The notes under the pieces were generated by a model that searched no databases, had not been told where the DNA came from, and saw nothing but the letters and a program-made list of their open reading frames with translations. 64,000 nucleotides of DNA, from IMG/VR virus record IMGVR_UViG_3300050122_000130, positions 1 to 64,000 of that record. One strand, 5' to 3'. Position numbers and translations under genes: made by a program. The stretch's first letter is position 1, and the number at the start of each line of letters is the position of its first letter. Of this stretch, positions 42,519 through 50,085 are shown piece after piece. The DNA comes from a virus.

Positions 42519-42871
42519 AGCCGCGCGCTCGTCATATACTTGTCGTCAGGGACATCTGGCATCTCAACCGTCTGTCCGCGCAGCGAATGCGTGCAGTCAC
42601 CGAGAAACTCTATCATCCCATTGCGAATGAAGTAGTGGCAGACCGTGCTCGCGACACCGCGCTGATATTCCTTCATGTCCGGTGTGTTCACCCGCATATT
42701 GATGCTCGGCGAGAACGTCGGCTTGTACCGGTTGTTGTTGAACGTCCACTTCGCACCAGATGAGTTTGGCTCGTCAACGTTAATCTCGTGGCCATAGCCA
42801 CAGCCTGGACACCAGTGACCGTAGCCACCCTGCGGCCAATACTTGCGATCGAGCGCTACCAGCTTGCTCAC
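42515..42871 (-). CDS. DUF6527-family protein (copy 2)
   Basis: A 118-residue protein with a GTG start overlapping the upstream stop (GTGA). A longer ATG frame would overlap that gene by 40 bases. It has HWCPGCGYGHEI, WTFNNNRYKPTFSPS, CHYFIRNGMIEFLGDCTHSLRG and VEMPDVP. Block order matches the copy at 42061-42414, showing a tandem duplication with strong divergence. Confidence 0.75.
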   Translation of the reverse strand: MSKLVALDRKYWPQGGYGHWCPGCGYGHEINVDEPNSSGAKWTFNNNRYKPTFSPSINMRVNTPDMKEYQRGVASTVCHYFIRNGMIEFLGDCTHSLRGQTVEMPDVPDDKYMTSARL

Positions 42872-43341
42872 GGCGTCAGCTTTCCATCGCGCAAAAATCC
42901 ATGCCACTCATTGTTCGAACCCATGAAGAACGAGCCGGCGCCCGCGGCGCACGTCTTGCCGTTCTTGTCGACGGTGATTTTCTCGCCAACAGTGCCGTGC
43001 CGTACCCAGCACCGGTGCTCGTGGTCTTCCTTCATCGTGCAGTTCGACGCGCGGCCCTCGATCGCCCACGAATGACCGTCGGCGTGCTTGCAGTAGATCG
43101 ACAGGCCGTCATAGCCCACGCGCGGATATGAATTAGGCCCAGCGCCGTTTGTGCGGCGTGCGGACCAAAGCGCGCCCGTCGGCATCTCGTTCCAGCGAAC
43201 CTCGCGACCGGTAGTCGTCTCACGCATGATCGGCGAGCTCACGCCATCCTTGTCGAAGCCGCTCATCTTCGGCTTGCCCTCAGCATCGAGGACGTGTTCC
43301 CACCAGGTCGTCTCGAAGACAGCGTGCGGATCGATCGTCAT
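42868..43341 (-). CDS. Protein of unknown function, Trp/His/Cys-rich
   Basis: A 157-residue protein from the ATG at 43341 after GGAG. It has a Trp-rich N-terminus, IYCKHADGHSWAIEGRASNCTMKEDHEHRCWVRHG and a C-terminal FFMGSNNEWHGFLRDG. Paired Cys and His suggest zinc binding. It is linked by GTGA to the DUF6527 gene. The family is unknown. Confidence 0.6.
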   Translation of the reverse strand: MTIDPHAVFETTWWEHVLDAEGKPKMSGFDKDGVSSPIMRETTTGREVRWNEMPTGALWSARRTNGAGPNSYPRVGYDGLSIYCKHADGHSWAIEGRASNCTMKEDHEHRCWVRHGTVGEKITVDKNGKTCAAGAGSFFMGSNNEWHGFLRDGKLTP

Positions 43342-43369
43342 GACAAGCAATCTCCGCAATCCGACAAGC

Positions 43370-43399
43370 AAAAGGCCCCGACTGTAAAGTCGAGGCCTT
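43370..43399 (-). terminator. Terminator-like hairpin
   Basis: A 12-bp stem with one mismatch (43372-43383 with 43388-43399, loop GTAA) followed on the reverse strand by TTTTGCTTG. It lies just upstream of the gene starting at 43341 and downstream of the membrane protein at 43515. Confidence 0.6.
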
Positions 43400-43514
43400 G
43401 GCCGTTATTTATTGCAAGTCCGTGTCGCCACGAGCCCGGGCGACCGCGCGAAGCTTACCTCAACATCTCCGACAAATGCTAAGGGGCGCCGGCTCGGCCG
43501 GCGGCAGTATTGGG

Positions 43515-43763
43515 CTATCGCTGGAGAAAGTAGCCGTGGCCACCTCCGAAACCGCCAAGCAGGCACGAGATGATCTCAGCTAGCAGATAGATAATTCGGA
43601 TCGATATCGACAGCATGATGATTATCAGCAAAACCTGCGTGATCCACGGAATTCCGGACATGCTCTCGAGCCAAGGTCCGATCAGCCGGCAAATCTTCAA
43701 TGCCGCGATGATACACATAAACCAAACGATTAACTCGACAACGAACCAGATTGAAAAGCACAT
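43515..43763 (-). CDS. Small integral membrane protein
   Basis: An 82-residue protein after GGAGG. Two to three hydrophobic segments (FVVELIVWFMCIIAAL, then ITQVLLIIIMLSISIRIIYLLAEII) and a Gly-rich end. It could be a holin-like membrane protein, but it is far from the endolysin. The function is unknown. Confidence 0.65.
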   Translation of the reverse strand: MCFSIWFVVELIVWFMCIIAALKICRLIGPWLESMSGIPWITQVLLIIIMLSISIRIIYLLAEIISCLLGGFGGGHGYFLQR

Positions 43764-43819
43764 CGCTCAGCCTCCAAGGGTTAAGCCGACGCAACGCGCG
43801 AGAGTTTAGTTCGTTCCTC

Positions 43820-43987
43820 TCACACCCAACCCAGAACCCAAAAAATGAAAGCCCAAAGCGGAAGCGCGATCGCTACCGCCAGCACCCAAGGCCAGGATGC
43901 GGAATAGATTATTTTCAAGACAGGTGATCCATTTTGACCATGCTTCCACTTCAAAGCCTGACTTAAACTTTCCCCATGAGACAGCAT
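43820..43987 (-). CDS. Small single-pass membrane protein (55 aa)
   Basis: A short frame from the ATG at 43987 to the TGA at 43820-43822. The N-terminus is polar and a C-terminal helix (WPWVLAVAIALPLWAFIFWV) spans the membrane. The sequence is more protein-like than the competing longer frame at 43806-44069. The function is unknown. Confidence 0.5.
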   Translation of the reverse strand: MLSHGESLSQALKWKHGQNGSPVLKIIYSASWPWVLAVAIALPLWAFIFWVLGWV

Positions 43988-44032
43988 CCTCGCCCAATTT
44001 GGGTCGACAGCGGTTTGTTTCCGCCGATTGAT

Positions 44033-44866
44033 CTACGAGAAGCCCGGCACGATCGGGATGCTCACACATCGGCAGTTAATCAACTGGCCTGGATGGATGA
44101 ACTCTTTGACCGCAGGGTCATACCATCCTTTGGTGACGTCGTAGGTTTTGCCGTTGTTCTTGACATGCGTCGGGCGCGGGACCTTCCCCCCGCCTGAATG
44201 TCGCCATGTCGCGGTAGTGATGCCGTTCTCAATGAACCGCACGCGCGACATGTTCGCCGTCGCTTTATTGTTCTGATCTTTCGATATCAGCGCCGCACGC
44301 CGCTTCGTCACGCCGTACCGCTTCTCAAGTTGTTTCGAAAGTGTTCCAAGGTCCCGGCCAGCCGATACCGACCGCATCACGAGTCCTTCGACTTCCTGCA
44401 GGTGCTGGCTGGCGATCGATTTGATCAACCCAACATTCTCCGCGGTCGTCGCCTCGACCACGTCCTTCATGGCTTGCGACATCTGAAACCGAACAGAGAA
44501 GCCGCCTTTTCGCAAGATCGAAGCGAGCTGCTGGTCCGTCCGCTTGTGCGCGGCCGTCGCGAAGTATTTCGCCAGTTGCGGTGCCGCCCAATCGAATCTC
44601 TTCAGCCAGCGCTTCTTCAGCAACTCGATCGCTTTCTTGAGCGCGTTTGCCGGCAGGATATCGTCCATCGCCATCGCTGGCGGGTTCTCGCGGTACGCAG
44701 CCTTGATCCAGTAATCGACGGATGCGTTCATTTCCTTGATGAGCCGGTCCAGCTTCTTGCGGTAGGCGACGCTGAGGCCGATGTTCGGATGCACCGGCCG
44801 CAGCTTCTTCGGCTTCGAGGCCTTGGATGCTTGGCCAACTGAAGTCGCGCGAAATATTCCGTGCAT
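44033..44866 (-). CDS. Phage head morphogenesis protein (SPP1 gp7 / Mu F-like)
   Basis: A 277-residue protein from the ATG at 44866 after GGAAAG. A TTG start at 44878 is also possible. It has helical N-terminal domains, LEKRYGVTKRRAALISKDQNNKA and TATWRHSGGGKVPRPTHV, and ends in the classic HPGQLINCRCVSIPIV. This family lies inside procapsids and acts with the portal. It lies downstream of the portal gene. Confidence 0.88.
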   Translation of the reverse strand: MHGIFRATSVGQASKASKPKKLRPVHPNIGLSVAYRKKLDRLIKEMNASVDYWIKAAYRENPPAMAMDDILPANALKKAIELLKKRWLKRFDWAAPQLAKYFATAAHKRTDQQLASILRKGGFSVRFQMSQAMKDVVEATTAENVGLIKSIASQHLQEVEGLVMRSVSAGRDLGTLSKQLEKRYGVTKRRAALISKDQNNKATANMSRVRFIENGITTATWRHSGGGKVPRPTHVKNNGKTYDVTKGWYDPAVKEFIHPGQLINCRCVSIPIVPGFS

Positions 44867-45146
44867 CGAACTTTCCAACGTAGGCCCGAACGAACGACAT
44901 ATCGTCGGGCACGATCGATTGCATTTTTAGCAGCTGGTCGACCATGGATTTGACGTCGGAGTAAATCTCCTCCGGCGTGGCCATGGCCCAGAACTTACCG
45001 CTGCCGTAGAGCGTCACAGCGGTCTTGCTGGGACCGATGGCCATATCCATCCCGTAGACGACATCAACCGGCGCCTTCGGCAGGGCCGGCGCGATCGCCG
45101 CGGCCGCAACGCCCGTCAGAAACGCTCTGCGGTTAAGTTCGGGCAT
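44325..45146 (-). CDS. Tat-signal-like protein overlapping the head morphogenesis gene
   Basis: The frame starts MPELNRRAFLTG at 45146, matching the Tat consensus (RRxFL), and continues with a hydrophobic GVAAAAIAPALP. A globular part follows (VVYGMDMAIGPSKTAVTLYG, MATPEEIYSDVKSMVDQLLKM). From about 44866 to 44325 the frame is the shifted shadow of the head-morphogenesis gene and looks non-native. Either the real protein ends in an unusual tail or a frameshift lies here. The function is unknown. Confidence 0.5.
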   Translation of the reverse strand: MPELNRRAFLTGVAAAAIAPALPKAPVDVVYGMDMAIGPSKTAVTLYGSGKFWAMATPEEIYSDVKSMVDQLLKMQSIVPDDMSFVRAYVGKFDARNISRDFSWPSIQGLEAEEAAAGASEHRPQRRLPQEAGPAHQGNERIRRLLDQGCVPREPASDGDGRYPAGKRAQESDRVAEEALAEEIRLGGTATGEILRDGRAQADGPAARFDLAKRRLLCSVSDVASHEGRGRGDDRGECWVDQIDRQPAPAGSRRTRDAVGIGWPGPWNTFETT

Positions 45147-45435
45147 CGAGCGCGCGCCTCCCGATCGGCGGGTCACCCATCAATTGCGACGTGACATTCT
45201 CGTGCTCGAGATAACCGTCTCTGCTAGGATCGTATTGCGCGGCAGCGCGGTAATCCGGCTTGTCGACAGCGTACTCTTTCAGCCGATTGTCGACTGAACC
45301 TGCCATGCGCTTGCGGTAACCGCGCATATATTCCTTCATGTATCGATTGTACGATTCTCGATCGGCCCATTTCGACGGCGTGGCACCTTTCGGTCTACCG
45401 CGTGGACGTCCAGTTGGATTGCTCCAATAGCTCAT
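45133..45435 (-). CDS. Small basic protein of unknown function
   Basis: A 100-residue protein from the ATG at 45435 (TGATG overlap). The N-terminus is GRPRGRPKGATPSKW, a basic AT-hook-like stretch, then tyrosine/arginine-rich (NRYMKEYMRGYRKRM). It may bind DNA. The stop overlaps the next gene by 14 bases. Confidence 0.6.
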   Translation of the reverse strand: MSYWSNPTGRPRGRPKGATPSKWADRESYNRYMKEYMRGYRKRMAGSVDNRLKEYAVDKPDYRAAAQYDPSRDGYLEHENVTSQLMGDPPIGRRALDART

Positions 45436-45629
45436 CAGTGCACGCGCCCGCGGCGCTGATGCTCCCACCAGATGAAGCGGTGATAGCCCCACCAAAACGG
45501 ATTGGCGAATGAGTGGCGGACCACGAGCGCACGATTGTCGAGCGGTATGGTGTGTTTGTCATCAACGCAGCCCATACGGCTGTTGCACGATGGATAGATG
45601 CAGTCGTCCCACGGACAGGCGGTCATCAT
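45435..45629 (-). CDS. Small Cys/Trp-rich protein
   Basis: A 64-residue protein starting MMTACPWDDCIYPSCNSRMGC. Four cysteines in the first 22 residues suggest a zinc site. The end is Trp-rich and basic (WWGYHRFIWWEHQRRGR). The ribosome site is weak. It is coupled to the next gene by TGATG. Confidence 0.55.
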   Translation of the reverse strand: MMTACPWDDCIYPSCNSRMGCVDDKHTIPLDNRALVVRHSFANPFWWGYHRFIWWEHQRRGRVH

Positions 45630-45701
45630 GCAGCCCCATAAGGCCGCACCAGCGGCCGAGCGACGCGCGTGTTGCGCTGCTCAGCCCGATCTAGCGCAGA
45701 A

Positions 45702-45977
45702 TCACTCTTTGCGAAAGGAGGTTCCCGACGTATCGCCGGAGCCCTCCCCGTTTTTTGAGTTCGAACGCTCCAGATCCTTCACTTCCTCGAGCATCGCGTC
45801 GAAGTCGGCCTCGCCGCTATCGAGCGAACCTTCGTGCGCCTCGAAGGCCTGGTTCATCCGAGAGTCGAAGCCCGGCATACGGTCGATCAGCGCCTGCGCG
45901 CGCTCGTCCATCTTCCGCTTGCGCTCGGCCACCATCTGCGCTGCGAGACGCGCCTTGCTGATCGGTGCGTCCGCCAT
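45702..45977 (-). CDS. Helical protein of unknown function
   Basis: A 91-residue protein from the ATG at 45977 after GAGG. It is a highly charged helix with a coiled-coil character (ERKRKMDERAQALIDRM, DAMLEEVKDLERS) and a Ser/Gly tail. The position downstream of the portal suggests a head accessory. Confidence 0.6.
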   Translation of the reverse strand: MADAPISKARLAAQMVAERKRKMDERAQALIDRMPGFDSRMNQAFEAHEGSLDSGEADFDAMLEEVKDLERSNSKNGEGSGDTSGTSFRKE

Positions 45978-45978
45978 A

Positions 45979-46413
45979 TCAGCCTCGTCCCGCTTCGCCG
46001 CTCGATCGATTGTCCGACTCAGATGTAGGTTCAGCAACTGCGACAGCAGCAGCGTTCGCTGCATCGGGCGCGTCCCTCTTGAAGCCGGCCTCTGCGAAGA
46101 TCCTCATCATGGCCTCGGCGCCGAGCGGGTCGCCGATCTTGACCGCTCCGCGAATCAGCGCCGATGACGAATACATGCCGGCGACCACGCCCATGATCTG
46201 CTCCGCGCAATAGTTGCGGTGCTTCTGCTTGTCCTGGACGACGTCGATGCCGGGAAACAAATCGATCACGGTATTGAGCTGGTCGCGCGCGCGCGCCGCG
46301 AGGAAGCGCCCATACCGCAGGCTCACGTCCATCAGCCACGTCTGGTCATCACCGGTGGTGATTTCCTTTTTGATCTCGTCCAGGCGCCGCTGGTAGGCTT
46401 CATGGTTGAACAT
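45979..46413 (-). CDS. Helical phage protein of unknown function
   Basis: A 144-residue protein that starts at the TGATG overlap with the preceding small gene. The core is helical (EIKKEITTGDDQTWLMDVSLRYGRFLAA, then MMRIFAEAGFKRDAP). The C-terminus is Ala/Ser-rich and disordered. The function is unknown. Confidence 0.6.
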   Translation of the reverse strand: MFNHEAYQRRLDEIKKEITTGDDQTWLMDVSLRYGRFLAARARDQLNTVIDLFPGIDVVQDKQKHRNYCAEQIMGVVAGMYSSSALIRGAVKIGDPLGAEAMMRIFAEAGFKRDAPDAANAAAVAVAEPTSESDNRSSGEAGRG

Positions 46414-46577
46414 CAGTCGTCGTCTTCCATCTCGACTTCGTTGCCATTGTCGTCGACCACCTTCACCTTGAACGGTGGGTCGTCTTTCTGCACTACAACG
46501 ACTTCGCCGTCCGGTCCAGCACCGATCGGACCCTGCTCGAGCGTCGAGGTATCAATCTTCTTCGGCTCTTTGGACAT
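46413..46577 (-). CDS. Tiny acidic protein (54 aa)
   Basis: Starts at 46577, one base after the portal stop, with GAGGA upstream. It ends TGATG into the next gene. The sequence is MSKEPKKIDTSTLEQ, a Gly/Pro turn, a short beta hairpin and EMEDDD. The tight packing argues for a real gene of unknown function. Confidence 0.6.
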   Translation of the reverse strand: MSKEPKKIDTSTLEQGPIGAGPDGEVVVVQKDDPPFKVKVVDDNGNEVEMEDDD

Positions 46578-46578
46578 T

Positions 46579-49500
46579 TCAGACTTCCTCGAGCTCGATG
46601 TGAGTGCCCTTGACGGACTTCACATGAAAGCGGCTGCCCGACTTGAACAGCACCTCAGCCTCACCTGGATGAGACGATAGCTTCTCGATGTCGCGTCCGT
46701 TCTTGCCGTGCACCGTGTAGCTATAATCGCCGGACCACGTTCCCTGGTTCTTGCTAGTTGAGGTGAAGCCACGTTCTTCGATGATGTGCCCGGGAATATA
46801 GGCCTTGAACTGCTCCGGCGTCAGCGACGCTTTGCGGTACGTGGTTTGCGTATACTTCGGCAGCTTCTCAAGCCCGGAATTCAGCGACTTCATGAACTTG
46901 TATTGCGCGACAGTCATCGTGCCACGGCGCAACTCGGAATTCACCTTGCCGTAATGCGAACCACTGTACGCGATGATCGGAACAGCGTCCGCGCCACTGA
47001 TGTGCTTGGACAAGCCTGCCGATTTGACCTTCTTTTCCGCTTGCGCGACGTAGGCCTTGGCAGCATCACCGCCACCAAACAGCGCTTCCATCGCTTCGTA
47101 GTGCGTCTTCAGCTCAGGATCGGCCGCAAACTTCTCGTCGAGCTCCTTCTGCGCTTTAGCCTCTTTTTCGGCCTTCTCGGCAGCGGCTTTCTTCGCGTTC
47201 TCTTCGACCTTCTTCGCCGCGGCCTCAGCCGCAGCTGATTCAGTCTGCTTGACCTTGGCGAGCGTGGCTTTGTAGTCGGCGACCTTCTGGTTCAGCTGCG
47301 CGTCGCTCAGGCCTTCCTTGCCGGCGTACTTCGCATTGAACTCCTTGATCGCAGTGACAGCTTCCGGCTCGGAGCTCGAGATCGGTAGCGTCGTTCCTTT
47401 CTTGGCTTTCTTCAGCTCCTCCGGCGTGGCCTGCGGAACAGTGGGCTTGTCCTGCAACAGGCCCATCTTCTTCATCTGATCCTTCATCGCAGGCTTCATG
47501 TTTTCCGAGAGCTGCTCGGCAAAAGCCGGATTGTACTTGAGCAGGTTTGCAGCGGTATCGGTGTCGTTCTTCTGCAGCGCCTCAGCCACCGCGCCCAGGA
47601 ATTTCGGATAGGTGCCGCCTTCACCCGACATGAACTCAGCCAGCGCGTTCAGCTTCGCTGGCTCAGGCGTCTTTTCTGTAACCGCTGGACCTTCCCACGA
47701 TTTAGCAATTGCAGCTTTTTTCTCCGGAGTCAGAGCAGCAGCTTCCTTCGCTGCCTTCTTCTCGGCATCCGTCATCGGATGGCCCTTATACATCAGCTTG
47801 CCGTTTTCGGTGTACTTCTCCAGCTTCATGCCGAGCGACTTGGCTTGCGCCGGCATCGAAACTGAGGGCCAGCCCATGGTCTCCATGATCTCTTTTGCGG
47901 TTGTGCCCTTCTCGAGGAGATGGCCGATGATCTCCTTTTTCGAGTTGAACTTCGCACCAACGAAGCCCTTGGCTACATCTGCAAGAGCCTTAGCCGCGCT
48001 TGACTTGCCGCTCGCCGGCGTACCGCCGCCCCCTGTGGTCGAGAACTTGCCGTCCTGATCGCGCTTGACCTTGCTCTCGTCGAACTGGCCATCGTCGAAC
48101 GCCCAGACATCGGCCGCGATCTCGGAGGGCTCGATCGCTTCGTCAGCAGCGCCGTCGACTTCCTTGTTGTCGCGCGATCCACTACCGCCTTCGCCGCCAC
48201 CGCCGGCTCCGCCGCCCTGAACCATGCCCTGGTCGGCTGGCGGCTCCGGTAGATCGTCTGGCTCGAGTCCATTGTACGGCGAGTCATCGTCAGCGATGAC
48301 GATCTCACGAACTTCTTCTTGGCCGATAACGCCCATGTCGACGTAAATCTGATGGGTCTCGGCCTCGGTCTTCTTGACCTCAGATTCGCCCTTCTCGTCC
48401 AGGCTCCAGAGCGGTTCGAACTCGAAGCCGATCGAGGGATCGACTTCACCGAACAGATTGAGCTGAATAAAATCAATAATGCGCTTCAGCTTGTCGCGGA
48501 ACAGGTTCTCCTGCATCGCGTGCACAAGATCGTAGAACACCCGAAGCTCCCCCTCGCTCGAGGCGTTCAGGCCCGAAGGCGTGATGCCGAGCAGCACGAT
48601 GAGCGGGATACCCGACACCGATGACATCTGCTCCTGGCTTTGCGCCTGCAGGTGGTCGAGCGTCCCGAGGGGGGTTGAGATGTTGAAGAACTCTTCGGTC
48701 TCCTTGTCCAGCACCATGGCGCCGGCATTGCTGCGCGCCTTGTTGAACAGATCGATGCGGTCAAGCACCTCCTCGCCGCCGCCCTGCAGCAGCGATTGAG
48801 CGTTCGTGTAGACGCCCGAAACAGAGAAGCTTTCGATCAGGTTGGTCACGGCCTGTCGGGTGCGCAGCCAGTTGTCGACATATGGCTTGGCCATCTGCGA
48901 CATCGACAGGCCGCCGAATGCATACGACGGCTTGAGAATGTCCGGCACCGGCCGGCCGACGAACGTCAACAGGCGCGAGACGTGCACCTGCTTCGCCATC
49001 GCGAACCAGACTTGCGGATTGTACCAATCATCCGCCAGCGGGTCATTCGCGTTGTAATTGACGGGGTAGCACCAGATCGGCTCGATATGTTTGATGTTCT
49101 TCAGCGAGCCCTTTTTGAATTGAGCCTTGCTGGTCTCATCGCTTCCATTGCCTAGGTCGCTCTTGAGCTCGTCCGGATCGTCACTGTCGCCGGTGTCAAT
49201 GTAGAGGTGGCTCCGCCCCATCCAGCCATCGAACTCTGCGACGGTCTTGAACTTGCCCCGCAGGTCGAGGCGCTTCATGTCCTCCTCGATCGCCTTCAGC
49301 TTCTTCTGCAAAGCCTCGTTGCGTTTGCGTTGTGCGATCTCCTCCGGAGTGGGCTCGTCGTCTTCCTCGTCGTCATCGGCCACGGCGCCGCCGGCAGGGG
49401 CACCATCCGCATCATCGTCCTCTTCGTCCTCGAGCGGCGCATCGGGCGCTTTGTCGGCGCCAAGGCCTTCATCCGCCTCGTCGGCGTCCTCGTCGCTGGC

Positions 49501-50085
49501 ATCGCTCTCAGGTTCGGCTTCACCGGCAATCGTGAGCCGGATCCACTTCCTGGTCATCTCGGTCGCAAGGCGTTCCGAGATCCGGCGATACTCCGGCCGC
49601 TGGGTCAGCTGCGACAGATACGCGTACCCAAGAAAGCCGATGCCCTCCGAGAAGGCCTCGCCGATCGGGTTCGCGAAATTCCACGCGTTTGTGTACGACT
49701 CGTTGGCCCAGGTCGCGATCGCGCCGTCCAGCGCCATTTCCGGCTCGGCGCCCTGGGGTAGAACGCCCGGAGGTGGCTTGAATGCCTGGAACGGGTTGTA
49801 GAGCGCCGCTCCTTGGCTCTGCGAGGCCCCTGAACGCGTTTTACGTGCGGCCCGCGCCATAACTTCGGAACTTATCTTCATCGGCGCACGGGGCTCGACA
49901 ACGGCCGCATGGTGCTTCTCAAGATCGACAGCTGTGCGCGGTGGCACTTTGTCCGCCGCGGGCGCCGGCTTGGCTGTGGGAGCCGGCGTCGCCGCGACAG
50001 CAGGGGTGTGTCGCATCACACCGAGAACGGCCTCCTTGATGGTTTCTGAAGTCGGCCGCTGCCGCTTATACCGGGTCACCGTCAC
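46579..50085 (-). CDS. Portal protein fused to an ADP-ribosyltransferase domain
   Basis: An 1168-residue protein. The portal (DUF1073-type, about 90-600) has NPFQAF, LATEMTRKWIRL, NDPLADDWYNP and the hallmark GLNASSEGELRVFYDLVHAMQENLF. A very acidic insert lies at about 192-245. After a Gly-rich linker come a KRDQDGKF motif (674-681) and a Lys/Ala/Glu coiled coil (about 890-1000). The C-terminus (about 1020-1168) is an R-S-E ADP-ribosyltransferase with Arg in TYRKA (R1084), the STS motif in RGFTSTS (1109-1111) and ExE in GEAEVLF (E1142, E1144). ExE points to arginine-directed transfer. A portal typically has 450-650 residues, so about half of this chain is extra. Portals of this class carrying an anti-CBASS Acb1 domain are known; this C-terminal domain is different. 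Confidence 0.85.
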   Translation of the reverse strand: MTVTRYKRQRPTSETIKEAVLGVMRHTPAVAATPAPTAKPAPAADKVPPRTAVDLEKHHAAVVEPRAPMKISSEVMARAARKTRSGASQSQGAALYNPFQAFKPPPGVLPQGAEPEMALDGAIATWANESYTNAWNFANPIGEAFSEGIGFLGYAYLSQLTQRPEYRRISERLATEMTRKWIRLTIAGEAEPESDASDEDADEADEGLGADKAPDAPLEDEEDDDADGAPAGGAVADDDEEDDEPTPEEIAQRKRNEALQKKLKAIEEDMKRLDLRGKFKTVAEFDGWMGRSHLYIDTGDSDDPDELKSDLGNGSDETSKAQFKKGSLKNIKHIEPIWCYPVNYNANDPLADDWYNPQVWFAMAKQVHVSRLLTFVGRPVPDILKPSYAFGGLSMSQMAKPYVDNWLRTRQAVTNLIESFSVSGVYTNAQSLLQGGGEEVLDRIDLFNKARSNAGAMVLDKETEEFFNISTPLGTLDHLQAQSQEQMSSVSGIPLIVLLGITPSGLNASSEGELRVFYDLVHAMQENLFRDKLKRIIDFIQLNLFGEVDPSIGFEFEPLWSLDEKGESEVKKTEAETHQIYVDMGVIGQEEVREIVIADDDSPYNGLEPDDLPEPPADQGMVQGGGAGGGGEGGSGSRDNKEVDGAADEAIEPSEIAADVWAFDDGQFDESKVKRDQDGKFSTTGGGGTPASGKSSAAKALADVAKGFVGAKFNSKKEIIGHLLEKGTTAKEIMETMGWPSVSMPAQAKSLGMKLEKYTENGKLMYKGHPMTDAEKKAAKEAAALTPEKKAAIAKSWEGPAVTEKTPEPAKLNALAEFMSGEGGTYPKFLGAVAEALQKNDTDTAANLLKYNPAFAEQLSENMKPAMKDQMKKMGLLQDKPTVPQATPEELKKAKKGTTLPISSSEPEAVTAIKEFNAKYAGKEGLSDAQLNQKVADYKATLAKVKQTESAAAEAAAKKVEENAKKAAAEKAEKEAKAQKELDEKFAADPELKTHYEAMEALFGGGDAAKAYVAQAEKKVKSAGLSKHISGADAVPIIAYSGSHYGKVNSELRRGTMTVAQYKFMKSLNSGLEKLPKYTQTTYRKASLTPEQFKAYIPGHIIEERGFTSTSKNQGTWSGDYSYTVHGKNGRDIEKLSSHPGEAEVLFKSGSRFHVKSVKGTHIELEEV

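Noticed and set aside
43806-44069. 87-codon leftward frame
   Set aside because: A competing frame in the same place (43820-43987) gives a clean membrane helix; this frame has no protein-like features.
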